From NCBI GenBank assembly GCA_024998685.1, contig JACOEH010000015.1:1-64000 (forward strand): 64,000 nt of DNA, given 5' to 3'. This document shows positions 1-9,239 of this stretch, piece by piece. The notes under the pieces are model-generated. The model did not search any database and was not told the DNA's origin. It worked only from the letters and a program-made list of their open reading frames with translations. Position numbers and translations under genes: made by a program. Every line of letters begins with the position of its first letter. Positions within the stretch are counted from its first letter, which is position 1. Source of the stretch: Nitrospira sp. GTDB taxonomy: Bacteria; Nitrospirota; Nitrospiria; Nitrospirales; Nitrospiraceae.

Positions 1-45
1 CATCAAAACTCTCAAGCCGTGAAATGGCAATTATTCACGCAGGAT

Positions 46-942
46 TCAGGTTAAAATCTCAACTGCCTTCTTACGCTGCTCTCTATCCGGATGTGGACCT
101 ACAATAATTCGTCGTATCGGAAGTGTTTCTAGCTTCTGATCTTCAAAAAGATGAATACACGGCACAACTATCCCGTTACGGGAAAAGGCATATATTCTGC
201 GAAAAGGCGTAGTGACCTCATTGGCTAGTTCTTGTTGAATTTTAGGTGATGGCTCACCTACTATTATTCCCACTTCTCTCTCCTCCTTAAAGCCCCTATG
301 CTTCCAAAGTGTGGATAACACGGCAATGCTATTAAATGCCTTATAATCTTCCCAAGACGTCTCTTGCTTAAGACATGCAGCGAAGCAATCACGCACACGT
401 TGGACGTGGTCCAGAACCTGTTTATCACAAACAAATGATAACCCTTCGACACCTTCTTCATATTGCACATCACCAAATACTAGCGTCTCCTCAGAATCAT
501 GATAGTGTCCGGCATCGTTCCGGAGAAATGAGTCTAGCCCCTTAGTGTCAAAAACGATGGCATAGCCTCCATCCTGACCATATCCACGCCACTGACTCAA
601 TAACCCATTTTGAGAAACCCATCCGTCACAGGCTGTACAAAATGAAGTCACATAATGATCCTGCGTTTGTTCTTGTGCCTCTCTGAAAGCTGCAAGAAAC
701 TCAGCCAAGCATTGTTCCAGCGATTCAGAAACATGCTTCTCAAGTTCCGGTTTCAGAATCATCCGTAACCGATTGCCAAAAAAACCTATCACCTCTTCGG
801 AATCGTTAAGAAATCCAGCATGAGTCGCCCACAGTGTTTTGCTGGTGACAATCCCCTTAAGTCCATCGGCAGTTGTGTAGTGCATCAGCTCTGAATGCTC
901 CTCATACACCTGCTTGTGGGGTGGCACACTTAGGTTCGTCAT
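46..942 (-). CDS. DUF2971 family protein
   Basis: The N-terminal third carries the pattern typical of DUF2971 proteins: an HYTT-xx-GLKGI segment, then LWATHAGFLNDSEE, and further on a region with CxxC-like spacing and LSQWRGYG-x-DGGYAIVFD. Members of this family are widespread accessory proteins, often found in defence or mobile contexts, but no biochemical role is established. I chose the ATG at 942. A GTG 14 codons upstream is also open, and neither has a clear ribosome binding site. The gene is visibly more A+T-rich than the Ppx gene beside it, which suggests acquired DNA. It is complete, ending near the left edge of the window. Confidence 0.75.
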   Translation of the reverse strand: MTNLSVPPHKQVYEEHSELMHYTTADGLKGIVTSKTLWATHAGFLNDSEEVIGFFGNRLRMILKPELEKHVSESLEQCLAEFLAAFREAQEQTQDHYVTSFCTACDGWVSQNGLLSQWRGYGQDGGYAIVFDTKGLDSFLRNDAGHYHDSEETLVFGDVQYEEGVEGLSFVCDKQVLDHVQRVRDCFAACLKQETSWEDYKAFNSIAVLSTLWKHRGFKEEREVGIIVGEPSPKIQQELANEVTTPFRRIYAFSRNGIVVPCIHLFEDQKLETLPIRRIIVGPHPDREQRKKAVEILT

Positions 943-1010
943 ATGTTCGCTGACTATACGAGTTTGAAGTGCGATTCTCACCAACAGCTACGGCGCACGC
1001 GGGATTCGGT

Positions 1011-1967
1011 TTACTGTATCGTGATTCGCGCGGCTAAATTAATTAACACTCCTTCCCTCAACCCTAGATCACTCACCAAACACTGTTCTTGCCCCAATGT
1101 CTCCATGACCGTCCGAATGATGATCGCGCCGGCGGCGATGACCTCTTCGCGGTTCTTTTCCAAACCTGGCAGACCGACTCGTTCGACTTTCGTTCGGCTG
1201 AGCAGTGTCTGCTCCAATTCTCGAATCGTTTCCAGCTTCAGTCGATAGTTATGTATACGTGCCGATTCGTAGGTCGGTAGCTTCTGAGCCATCGCCGCAA
1301 GGGATGTAATCGTGCCGGCAGTGCCGACAAACGTTGCCTGATGATAGGTACCCATGCCGGCAACGGCCGCTTTGGTTTCTCGGGCCACCCACTCTCGCGC
1401 TTGGCGTACCTCATCGTCAATCGGAGGATCATGGTGTAAAAGCCGCTCACAGAGGCGGACGACTCCAATATCGAGCGAATGGATAATTGGCTTCTGTCCT
1501 TGCAGATCCAAAATAAATTCGGTACTTCCGCCACCGATATCCAATGCAAGGATCTCCGTTACCTCGGCCGGCAAGCCGGAGCGAATGCCGAGCAAGGTCC
1601 GCCGCGCTTCTTCCTCCCCTGAAATCACGTCAACATCGAACCCGGCTTCTCGTTTGACCCGCACAAGAAACTCGTCCCGATTCGCTGCATCGCGAACAGC
1701 ACTCGTCGCTACAACTGATGACGCTTCGACATGGTGGCTGTTGACGACATTCTGCCACTTTTGTAGACAGTGGATGACCCGATCCATTGCGGCTGGACTC
1801 AGTCGCTTAGTCCGATCGACTCCTTCGCCGAGGCGGAGAATCCGCCGGTCCGATCGGACTTCTTGGGGAGGTTGTCCGGGGGTTAGATCTGCGATTAACA
1901 AACGACAGGTAAGAGTGCCGATATCGATACCGGCGAATCGTCGCGCGTGCGGACGCGGCTCGGTCAT
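1011..1967 (-). CDS. ppx: Ppx/GppA family phosphatase (exopolyphosphatase or pppGpp hydrolase)
   Basis: This is an actin/ASKHA-fold phosphatase. The first phosphate-binding loop (GIDIGTLTCRLLIAD) lies at residues 13-27, the SAVRDAANRDEF segment around 89-100, the catalytic-region GEEEARR at 117-123, and the second phosphate loop (ALDIGGGSTEF) at 141-151. At 318 residues it consists of the two catalytic domains only and lacks the C-terminal HD-type extension of E. coli Ppx (about 510 residues). Known members release phosphate from polyphosphate or from pppGpp, and sequence alone cannot say which activity this one has. It follows the small coiled-coil gene with a 4-bp ATGA overlap, so the two are likely cotranslated, downstream of recG. 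Confidence 0.9.
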   Translation of the reverse strand: MTEPRPHARRFAGIDIGTLTCRLLIADLTPGQPPQEVRSDRRILRLGEGVDRTKRLSPAAMDRVIHCLQKWQNVVNSHHVEASSVVATSAVRDAANRDEFLVRVKREAGFDVDVISGEEEARRTLLGIRSGLPAEVTEILALDIGGGSTEFILDLQGQKPIIHSLDIGVVRLCERLLHHDPPIDDEVRQAREWVARETKAAVAGMGTYHQATFVGTAGTITSLAAMAQKLPTYESARIHNYRLKLETIRELEQTLLSRTKVERVGLPGLEKNREEVIAAGAIIIRTVMETLGQEQCLVSDLGLREGVLINLAARITIQ

Positions 1968-2287
1968 TGCTCGTTCCGAATTTCTTTCATTTCAGCTTCC
2001 AGTTTCTTCCTTGATTCCTTGATCACCTCAACCTCCTTGACGAGACGCACAATCTCGGCGTCGTATACAACCCGCTCTGCCGTTTCGCCCCGTTCCTTCA
2101 TGTCGATCGCGCGCTCACCGATGTCTTTGTAGAGATCGGAGAGTTGCTGATCGAACTTGCGAAGCTCCAGCCGCATGCGAAGCAATTCCGTCTCTTCCAA
2201 TGCACGGCCGGCGGCATGAACAGTCCCCAGCCGTAGCGTGGCGATCCCGGCTCGCACATCATCCTTTATTCGCTGAAAGAGTCCCAC
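1964..2287 (-). CDS. small coiled-coil protein of unknown function
   Basis: This 107-residue protein is almost entirely heptad-rich and charged. LRMRLELRKFDQQLSDLYKDIG (two ten-residue blocks around positions 37-58) is followed by a KEVEVIKESRKKLEAEMK tail, so a helical rod or dimer is likely. There is no signal peptide, membrane segment or catalytic motif. It lies between recG (6-bp gap) and ppx (ATGA overlap), which suggests a recG-orf-ppx transcription unit. I do not recognise the family. Confidence 0.75.
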   Translation of the reverse strand: MGLFQRIKDDVRAGIATLRLGTVHAAGRALEETELLRMRLELRKFDQQLSDLYKDIGERAIDMKERGETAERVVYDAEIVRLVKEVEVIKESRKKLEAEMKEIRNEQ

Positions 2288-2293
2288 GATGTC

Positions 2294-4834
2294 CTAGCTT
2301 ATCGATCCAAGTTCGAGCTTCTTCTCCCATTTCCGCAGCATCGCCTCTCGCAATCCATGATGGGCCGGCTCTTTCAATCGTGGGTCCGCTTGCAGTAGCG
2401 AAAAGGCCTCCTGCCTGGCTTGCTGCAACAGATCCCCGTCTCGCACTAGATTCGCCACGCGAAATTCCGGCATCCCCCATTGACGCAACCCAAAGAATTC
2501 ACCGGGACCTCTGATCCGCAAATCCTCCTCGGCAATCACAAACCCATCGTTGGACCGGACGAGCGCCTCCAGCCGTTCCCTTGCCATAGGCATCGATTCT
2601 TGACTTCCCATCGAACGTCTTCCCAACTGCGCCCTTCTCCGTCCCGGATTCTGAGTCATCAAGAGGCAATAGGATTGCCGGCTGCTTCGCCCCACCCGTC
2701 CGCGCAATTGGTGCAGTTGTGCGAGACCAAACCGCTCGGCGTGCTCGATCAGGATGACGGTCGCATTCGGCACATCCACTCCGACTTCGATCACCGTGGT
2801 CGTGACCAACAGCTGGATCGTTCCGGCCTTGAAGTCAGCCATCACCGCTTCCTTTTCGGCGGCTTTCATGCGCCCATGCAGGAGGCCGACACGGAAGTCG
2901 GAAAATTCCCCGTTCAGTAGCTGTTCGGCTCCCTGAATCGCTGCCTGGAGGTCGGTCTTTTCCGATTCTTCCACCAGCGGATAGACCACATATGCTTGCC
3001 CTTTGGCTCGCAATTCATCGCGTACAATTTGATAGGCACGCCGTCGCTGCGCTTCATGAAAAAGAAATGTTCGCACCGGCTTTCGTCCAGGTGGCAGCAC
3101 ATCGATCACCGATACATCAAGATCGCCATACACCGTCATCGCCAATGTCCGAGGAATGGGCGTGGCTGTCAAGACAAGCACGTCCGGCTTGTAACCCTTG
3201 TCGATCAGGGTCTTTCGCTGCAAGACACCGAACCTATGCTGTTCATCAATCACCGCCAACCCCAAGTTCTTGAATCTCACCCCCTGTTGGATGAGGGCAT
3301 GAGTTCCAATCGCCACCTGACTGTCACCTGATGCCAGCCGCTCGGCCTGTGTCTTTTTTACTGAGGATTTCTCTCCGCCACGCAAGAGAATCGTGTGAAC
3401 CCCTAGGGCCTGCAACGTTCCGGAAAGGTTTCGATGATGCTGCTCCGCTAGAATCTCGGTCGGTGCCATCAACGCGGCCTGATAGCCTGAACCACAGGCC
3501 ATCACCAATGCATGCAAGGCGACCGCCGTTTTTCCGGCGCCCACATCACCTTGCACCAGACGATTCATGGGACGCGGCGAAATCATGTCTCGAAATATTT
3601 CACGAATGACTCGATCTTGTGCCGTCGTGAGACAAAACGGGATGAGACGGCTGAGCTGTTGCAAGAGAGGTGTTCGTGGATTGAACCGCAGTGTCTTCGG
3701 CTCTTCGTGCACCGATCGATGCCTGGTTGCTAGCGCCAGTTGAAGGAGCAGGAGTTCCTCGAACGCTAATCGTCGATGCGCCGCCGTCCTTCCTCGTTCC
3801 AGGAGCTGAAGATCGGTGCCGGCCCTGGGAAAGTGAACATCTTGCAGCGCTTCATGGATCGGGATCAACTGCTGCCGCGCCCGCAGAAGTACAGGCAAAT
3901 GGTCCACAAGCTTTATCTCATGGTCCGTCAAGAGATTCTTCACCACTACCCGCATCTGGCGAGAGGTCCATCCTTTGGTCTCATGATAGATCGGCACGAT
4001 ACGACCGACGTGCAGTGTCGATTCGGTATCCTCTCCGATGATTTCGTATTGCGCCACATCCATTCTCGGGACCATCCATCCTTGTCGAGCTGAGAGCACC
4101 CGCCCGCTCATCATCACCCGGGTCCCCACCTTCAGAAGCTCCTCCAAATAGGGTTGATTGAAGAAGACCACCTGCATTCGCCCGGACTGATCTTCGACAC
4201 CGACTTCCACGACACTCAACCGCCGGCTTCTTGTCAGTTTTGCCTCGCATTTTCCTATCACCCCGCAAATCGAGACCATCATCCCAGGGACCAGATTTCC
4301 GATCGGTGTCATAACCGACCGATCTTCATAACGCCACGGAATGGTCCAGAGCGCATCCTCCACTGAAGCGATATGCAATCGTTGTAGGACATTGGTGCGC
4401 TTCGGCCCGACGCCTTTAACAAAACGAACCGGAAGATTCCAGAGATCGGATCTGCCCGCACTTGTCACTTCCGAGTGACAGGAAGCAGGCCTTGGCGAAT
4501 CCTTCAGCCGGATGGGTTCCCGTCGGTCAACAGCTCGAAGCGCCTTAATGAGCAATGCTGCGGCCTGCAGTCGTCGGCGTTGCTCATCGAAGGGAAGCGC
4601 CGGGTGAAAATCGACAAAGAGATCGCGCAATGCAATCAGACGGGCTTCAATGGCCTTGGGATAAACCTCTTGACGAAGGGCAGACAAGACTTGTGCGGGG
4701 ATAAATGAACTCAGATTTGTGACGGTCCTTAGATGGGCGCAATCGTCTCGGCTCGCAAACTCAATCGGTCGCGCAATGCGGTCCACCCACTCCTGAAACG
4801 GCGTGTGCGGACTCGATTCGGTGAGAGCCTGCAT
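2294..4834 (-). CDS. recG: ATP-dependent DNA helicase RecG
   Basis: RecG is a superfamily 2 helicase that remodels stalled replication forks and Holliday junctions. A wedge/OB domain occupies roughly residues 170-265 (GVIGKCEAKL and MMSGRVLSARQG strands). The helicase core has the Walker A loop GDVGAGKT at 429-436, the DEQH box at 530-533, the TATPIPRT motif after it, and the late QLRGRVGR arginine-finger motif. The C-terminus carries the family's FGLRQWGMPEF segment. At 846 residues it is longer than E. coli RecG (693). The extra 100-130 residues are N-terminal, as in several deep-branching phyla, or the true start is internal. It is the first gene of a short minus-strand unit with the coiled-coil and ppx genes. 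Confidence 0.96.
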   Translation of the reverse strand: MQALTESSPHTPFQEWVDRIARPIEFASRDDCAHLRTVTNLSSFIPAQVLSALRQEVYPKAIEARLIALRDLFVDFHPALPFDEQRRRLQAAALLIKALRAVDRREPIRLKDSPRPASCHSEVTSAGRSDLWNLPVRFVKGVGPKRTNVLQRLHIASVEDALWTIPWRYEDRSVMTPIGNLVPGMMVSICGVIGKCEAKLTRSRRLSVVEVGVEDQSGRMQVVFFNQPYLEELLKVGTRVMMSGRVLSARQGWMVPRMDVAQYEIIGEDTESTLHVGRIVPIYHETKGWTSRQMRVVVKNLLTDHEIKLVDHLPVLLRARQQLIPIHEALQDVHFPRAGTDLQLLERGRTAAHRRLAFEELLLLQLALATRHRSVHEEPKTLRFNPRTPLLQQLSRLIPFCLTTAQDRVIREIFRDMISPRPMNRLVQGDVGAGKTAVALHALVMACGSGYQAALMAPTEILAEQHHRNLSGTLQALGVHTILLRGGEKSSVKKTQAERLASGDSQVAIGTHALIQQGVRFKNLGLAVIDEQHRFGVLQRKTLIDKGYKPDVLVLTATPIPRTLAMTVYGDLDVSVIDVLPPGRKPVRTFLFHEAQRRRAYQIVRDELRAKGQAYVVYPLVEESEKTDLQAAIQGAEQLLNGEFSDFRVGLLHGRMKAAEKEAVMADFKAGTIQLLVTTTVIEVGVDVPNATVILIEHAERFGLAQLHQLRGRVGRSSRQSYCLLMTQNPGRRRAQLGRRSMGSQESMPMARERLEALVRSNDGFVIAEEDLRIRGPGEFFGLRQWGMPEFRVANLVRDGDLLQQARQEAFSLLQADPRLKEPAHHGLREAMLRKWEKKLELGSIS

Positions 4835-4967
4835 ACGGCTGGGATGGTAACACAGCGCCCTTCCACGCTCAACGAACCAGATAAACGCCGGTCGAAGTCC
4901 ATCGACTATTTTTGTCCGATTGCTTGGTCACATTTTCTTAGGGTGCTACACTCGATATCGACAACTC

Positions 4968-6380
4968 ATGTATCGTCGTAACATTAGACATATTCTGATA
5001 CCGCTTGCAGCCGGCCTGGTCCTGGTGATTGGCTACAACCTATTCTTGAGGCCTGTCCTACCGCCACAGACGGTGCAGCTCACAGAAACCGAACCGGTTG
5101 CTCCTCCTCCTGCTCCACCGCAGAGTAGGTCGCCTGAAAGCGAGGCCAAATCGGTTCGTGTACTCGATCAGAGCGTGGTGCCGCCGACCCCGCATGAGGG
5201 CCTGCTGGAAGCCGTTCGCGATGAGATCGAAAAACATAACTTGTCGCTCGCCGAAACGAAACTGAAAGAGCTCCCCCCAGCTGTTCTGTCGGACGCAAAA
5301 TCCAAACCCTTCGTCGCCATCCTATGGAACAATCTCGGTTTGCAACAGGAACGACTCAATGGCACAAAAGTTTCTATAAATGCTTATAAAAGAGCGTCCG
5401 AGCTTGATGACTCAAATTCCGTGATCCTCATGAATCTTGCCCATGCCTATTGGGAACAGCGAGACCGTGCGTTGGATGCAGAATTCCTGATGAAATTGAT
5501 GAAGGTAGCCCCGGATGAACCATTTCCCCACTTGGCCATGGCCGACTTGTTACAAGAACAGGACAAACTGGAAGAAGCGGCGAAACACTTGGACCAAGCT
5601 GCCGACCGAGCAAAGCAGGACCCGGGATTGCAGTCATACCTGGCCGCCGTCACGGCGAAGGTTCGCCGCACTCAGTCGGTTGAATCCCACATGGCGGCAA
5701 GAAGCAGTACTCACTTTGTCGTAAAGTTCGACGGTGAGGAAGACCAGAATACCTGGATCTCAGTTCTGGAGATTCTTGAAGAAGCCTATCGAGAGATTGG
5801 ACAGAAGTTCGGTCATTTTCCCTCGAAGTCGATCATAGTCGTCCTCCATGCCAAGGATTCGTTTCAAGGAGCGACCGGGAGTCCCGCCTGGGCCGATGGT
5901 CTCTATGACCCCGCCCTTGGACGCATTCAGATTCCTACTCAAGGGGCGACCACGGATCGAAAGTGGTTGGCAAGTGTGCTCCGTCACGAGTATGTCCATG
6001 CCCTACTCCATGACCGCTTAGGGACGAGCAGCGGGGCGCTACCGACCTGGTTGAACGAAGGCCTGGCCATGCAATTGGCCGGAGATGCATGGCCCGAGCT
6101 TGATCAGGCTATGAGCGGGGACATCAAAGTGATTCCCTTGATCTATCTGGAAGGCTCCTGGGGCGCCCTGCCGGCCGGTACATCGACCGTGGCTTACTTA
6201 GAGGCTAATTCGGCAACACGCTACTTGATTGAGCGATGGGGAATGGCCGGCGTCGATGAGTTGCTGAAGGCTTTGCAAACCAAGTCGACCATGGCAGCTG
6301 CACTTCAAAACAAACTGTTCGTCTCATACGAACAGTTCCACCGGCAGTGGCTCGAGAGCTTCGAGCGGAATCGATTGTAA
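4968..6380 (+). CDS. membrane-anchored TPR protein with a gluzincin-type (peptidase MA-like) metalloprotease domain
   Basis: I chose the ATG at 4968, which places a single hydrophobic segment (ILIPLAAGLVLVIGY) right at the N-terminus as a membrane anchor or uncleaved signal. A proline-rich linker follows, then TPR-like helices at about residues 85-215. The C-terminal domain has the zinc motif HEYVH at 340-344 and a third ligand Glu in WLNEG at 364, a spacing of about 20 residues that matches gluzincins. The active site appears intact, so an exported protease acting at the cytoplasmic membrane is a reasonable guess; the substrate is unknown. It is divergent from recG and convergent with the next gene. 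Confidence 0.82.
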   Translation: MYRRNIRHILIPLAAGLVLVIGYNLFLRPVLPPQTVQLTETEPVAPPPAPPQSRSPESEAKSVRVLDQSVVPPTPHEGLLEAVRDEIEKHNLSLAETKLKELPPAVLSDAKSKPFVAILWNNLGLQQERLNGTKVSINAYKRASELDDSNSVILMNLAHAYWEQRDRALDAEFLMKLMKVAPDEPFPHLAMADLLQEQDKLEEAAKHLDQAADRAKQDPGLQSYLAAVTAKVRRTQSVESHMAARSSTHFVVKFDGEEDQNTWISVLEILEEAYREIGQKFGHFPSKSIIVVLHAKDSFQGATGSPAWADGLYDPALGRIQIPTQGATTDRKWLASVLRHEYVHALLHDRLGTSSGALPTWLNEGLAMQLAGDAWPELDQAMSGDIKVIPLIYLEGSWGALPAGTSTVAYLEANSATRYLIERWGMAGVDELLKALQTKSTMAAALQNKLFVSYEQFHRQWLESFERNRL

Positions 6381-6391
6381 CTTTTCCCTGC

Positions 6392-7264
6392 TTAGATCGA
6401 TCCCGCTACGGACTCTTCCTGCGATAGATGAGGCCAGGGAGGAAGTATATCGGCCTGATCGCTGTGAGATTGCTCAGGCCCTTCATCGGATCCTCGCTGA
6501 GAGAGCTGATCCTCCCACAGAACTTTCTTTCCGCTGGGGTCATACATACGAATCTTGAAATTAAAGGTGTGGGACCTCGTGAGTGAAATACCGTCCGGCT
6601 GGATCGATCGATCTGCAATCCAATGAGCTCGCGGAATTTGTGTACGGACGGTCGTAAACTCATCCTCCCACACAAGCACCCCGGTCTCCGCATCCATTGC
6701 GCGCAGCAAAAATACCGGCTGCTCCATAGTCGCTTCAACAAGGTGTACCCTCGTAACGGTTGCTCGCCTCGGCAATGCGGTCGATACGACCTTTCCTCCG
6801 GCCTTCCAGTCTGGCTGCACGAGGTTTAGGCGCCCCTCCCATTGGAATACGCCGGTATTTGCGTCGTATACCCGCAATACGAAATTGGAGAGATCTGTAG
6901 CGCCAAGTCCGACGCCGCCGGCAAAAATACGCGGACCGCGGTTCGATCTCACACCGTCGCTTTCTTTGACGGCTAATTCATAAATTTCATTGGACAAGAT
7001 GTCGCCCGATTCAGCGTCATACACCTTTACCGCAATCGTTGAGACGCTGCCCATTTGGTAACCGAACCCTGCGGCCACAATCGCCCTTTTGTCCTCTGTG
7101 CCGATTTCGCCCCACGCCTGACCACTAGAGAATGAGAGACACAAGACGACTGCGACTAACCCACTCAGGATCTTCGAAGAGTCATGGTCAGCACGACCCC
7201 GCAGCTGATCCGTCACATGGACTAGGCTAGAAAAACTCGACAACACATCCCATCTGCGCAACAT
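6392..7264 (-). CDS. predicted exported protein with repeated beta-rich modules
   Basis: A GAGGAGGG ribosome binding site sits just upstream of the ATG. A hydrophobic export segment lies at about residues 33-50 (KILSGLVAVVLCLSFSSGQAWG), after an unusually long polar N-terminal stretch. The mature part contains four versions of the same unit, each with an R-x-Y/M-D-A-x-T/S-G core followed by W-E (VYDAESGDIL, VYDANTGVFQWE, AMDAETGVLVWED, MYDPSGKKVLWED). This resembles strands of PQQ-type propeller proteins, but with only four units a full propeller is not expected. Function is unknown. The downstream end faces the metalloprotease gene with an 11-bp gap. Confidence 0.75.
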   Translation of the reverse strand: MLRRWDVLSSFSSLVHVTDQLRGRADHDSSKILSGLVAVVLCLSFSSGQAWGEIGTEDKRAIVAAGFGYQMGSVSTIAVKVYDAESGDILSNEIYELAVKESDGVRSNRGPRIFAGGVGLGATDLSNFVLRVYDANTGVFQWEGRLNLVQPDWKAGGKVVSTALPRRATVTRVHLVEATMEQPVFLLRAMDAETGVLVWEDEFTTVRTQIPRAHWIADRSIQPDGISLTRSHTFNFKIRMYDPSGKKVLWEDQLSQRGSDEGPEQSHSDQADILPPWPHLSQEESVAGSI

Positions 7265-7336
7265 AGACCCTCCTCAAAAGTTGAACGCATTCTGGAAGAG
7301 GGTCTGTCGTCCGTAAATTCCTCGCAGTTAGGAAGA

Positions 7337-7357
7337 GTCCCCTCGAAAGAGGGGGAC
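7337..7357 (-). terminator. rho-independent-like hairpin after the DCC-family gene
   Basis: The stem GTCCCCTC pairs with GAGGGGGAC across a GAAA tetraloop, with one bulged G. It starts 26 bp after the stop codon of the minus-strand DCC gene. There is no strong U-tract, so it may act as an mRNA end-stabiliser. Confidence 0.5.
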
Positions 7358-7382
7358 CGGCAGAAATCAGGAGTCGCTTACG

Positions 7383-7802
7383 TCAATCCTGTCGATTAAG
7401 GAGGTCGGCTTCGCCAAACCATCGATACCGATGGCGTGCGACCATGCGATAGCCCCATTCGGCAAGCCGTCTGGCAGATGGAAACCGTAACCACCACAGC
7501 AGAAGCTTCCCACCGGGGAGATTGGGGATGAGAGGAAGAAATGCTTCGAACCCCTGGAGCACCTCTCCTGAAGGTCGAATCAAGAAGGCTGCATCAGGGC
7601 GACCGGGACGATAATTCGACCCTAGAATTCTCTTTGCCGTATCGCTCTGATACGCAAGGAACTTCACGTCGGATTCTGCTTGCCCAATTCCTAGCTCTTC
7701 GAGTTTCTGTTTTGTAGACACACACAATCGGCATTCTCCATCATAGACCAGTAGGCAGACTTGCCTGGATAACTGGCCTGCGATCTGCTTCTTGAATTCC
7801 AT
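7383..7802 (-). CDS. DCC-family thiol-disulfide oxidoreductase-like protein (DUF393)
   Basis: The N-terminus has the family signature YDGECRLC: Asp21 followed by the redox pair Cys24 and Cys27. Later come a KFLAYQSD segment and a C-terminal RYRWFGE that are also typical. The 139 residues fit the family's usual 110-150. The fold is thioredoxin-like. A role in thiol chemistry is likely, but the partner is unknown. There is no signal peptide, so it is cytoplasmic or peripheral. It is divergent from the small membrane protein to its right. Confidence 0.88.
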   Translation of the reverse strand: MEFKKQIAGQLSRQVCLLVYDGECRLCVSTKQKLEELGIGQAESDVKFLAYQSDTAKRILGSNYRPGRPDAAFLIRPSGEVLQGFEAFLPLIPNLPGGKLLLWWLRFPSARRLAEWGYRMVARHRYRWFGEADLLNRQD

Positions 7803-7885
7803 GGTGCAGAAAGGTTAGCACTTTGAAATCGCAGGCAACAAGACAACCATTGCCGACGTTTTCCTCCACGGTCTATAGTCTTCCG

Positions 7886-8287
7886 ATGAAACAAGCCGTC
7901 TTGCTGAATCTGCTGATTGGCACGCTTATCGTCGAAACAGGATTCTTCCTCATAGAAAACGGCATACCCACAAAACCGGGCATGGCTTGGAGAATCGGCT
8001 TTTTCATCCTCACGCCTCTGACACTCGCAGTATTGATTTGGCTTCGCCTCCGATGGGCCGCCATGGCTTGCGTAACCTACGCCACGGTTGGATTGGCACT
8101 GGACATAGCCACAATTATCCAGGTGCTGACAAAAGATTCAGAGGTGGGAGTTTCCTTGATAACCAATGTGGTCAGCGGACTCTTCTATTTCCTTTTGATT
8201 ATATCCGGCGGCCGGTCGTTTTTGGACGTTGACCCGGCGCCGATGCCTCTAAAATCCCGTCCTCCCAATCCTCCGTCCCTTTCCTGA
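7886..8287 (+). CDS. small four-helix integral membrane protein
   Basis: The 133-residue protein from the ATG at 7886 has four predicted membrane helices: LLNLLIGTLIVETGFFLI, IGFFILTPLTLAVLIWL, MACVTYATVGLALDIATII, and NVVSGLFYFLLIISGG. No catalytic motif is visible. An upstream start at 7823 would add a polar stretch unlikely to belong. Its last 89 bp overlap the 3' end of the convergent methyltransferase gene. Family not recognised. Confidence 0.7.
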   Translation: MKQAVLLNLLIGTLIVETGFFLIENGIPTKPGMAWRIGFFILTPLTLAVLIWLRLRWAAMACVTYATVGLALDIATIIQVLTKDSEVGVSLITNVVSGLFYFLLIISGGRSFLDVDPAPMPLKSRPPNPPSLS

Positions 8288-9239
8288 TAGGAAGCGATTT
8301 GGCCGTGATGAATCCCGCATCTTTCAGCCACTTGGCCGTTTCCGAGGCTGAATAGGTATTTCCGCCTTCCGTAAACAATAACATCGACACAGCAAACAAA
8401 CTGGCTTCTGCCGGGTACAAACATTCGCGATCGTGCAGGAACGCGTCTTGGATGATGAATCGACCACCGGGTGTTAATGCGGCCAAGGCTCGGCGAAAAA
8501 TGGCCCGGTTCTCTTCGGGCGAATAAATATGCAGCACATTCGAGTACCAGATCACATCATATGAGCCGGGGATAGGATCTTTCGAGAAATCGAGCGGAAG
8601 GTAGGAGAGTCGATGCCTCGCTTTGTGCCTGCCGGCGATTTCTTTGGCAACTTCAAGAGCGGGTTCTCGATCACAGACGGCAGCGCGAAGCGTTGGGTTC
8701 CTCGCGAGAAACGCCATGGCATAGGTGCCTGGCCCTCCACCGAGGTCCAGAAGTGTTTTCGCACGACCCATATGAACTTGCGCAGCAATCGCAGGGGCGA
8801 TTTCCAAGGTCCTATGGTGCATGGCCCACGTGAATTGTCGACGGTAGTCCGGACTGTCTGGAGTATCATGGTCGATCGGCAAGCCGCTCCGCACGGATTC
8901 CGACAATCGTACCCAGTCCGCCCAATGGCGTTTGATCAAATTCAAATATCCGCCACGATATGCGCGATGGTCGGCATTCAGCGCTGTGGCTCCCAGTCGG
9001 CTATTCCGATAGCCGGCTCCTTTCTTCTGTAATACCCCGACGACGGCAAGGTTACGACAAATGATGTCCAAACCCCTTTCGCTGACCTTGAGTTCCCTGG
9101 CAAGATCCGGGATGGTCCACAATCGGTCGCCGACAGTCGTAAAAAGATCCAGTTCCAGCGCAATCAACAACACTCGTGGCAATCGATAGGCTGAGACAAC
9201 GTCGCGAAATTCGTCGAATGTCGTGATTCGTTGCGTCAT
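8199..9239 (-). CDS. SAM-dependent O-methyltransferase family protein
   Basis: The architecture matches small-molecule O-methyltransferases of the hydroxyneurosporene/acetylserotonin type. An N-terminal winged-helix dimerisation domain (LDLFTTVGDRLWTIPDLARELKVS region, about residues 25-95) is followed by a Rossmann domain whose SAM-binding loop DLGGGPGT is at 165-172. Further motifs are the VLHIYSPEENRAIF helix and the GGRFIIQDAF strand. The start was set at the ATG at 9239 because it overlaps the stop of the preceding gene as ATGA. It is the last member of a four-gene coupled operon. The substrate is unknown. Confidence 0.87.
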   Translation of the reverse strand: MTQRITTFDEFRDVVSAYRLPRVLLIALELDLFTTVGDRLWTIPDLARELKVSERGLDIICRNLAVVGVLQKKGAGYRNSRLGATALNADHRAYRGGYLNLIKRHWADWVRLSESVRSGLPIDHDTPDSPDYRRQFTWAMHHRTLEIAPAIAAQVHMGRAKTLLDLGGGPGTYAMAFLARNPTLRAAVCDREPALEVAKEIAGRHKARHRLSYLPLDFSKDPIPGSYDVIWYSNVLHIYSPEENRAIFRRALAALTPGGRFIIQDAFLHDRECLYPAEASLFAVSMLLFTEGGNTYSASETAKWLKDAGFITAKSLPIRKGTEDWEDGILEASAPGQRPKTTGRRI

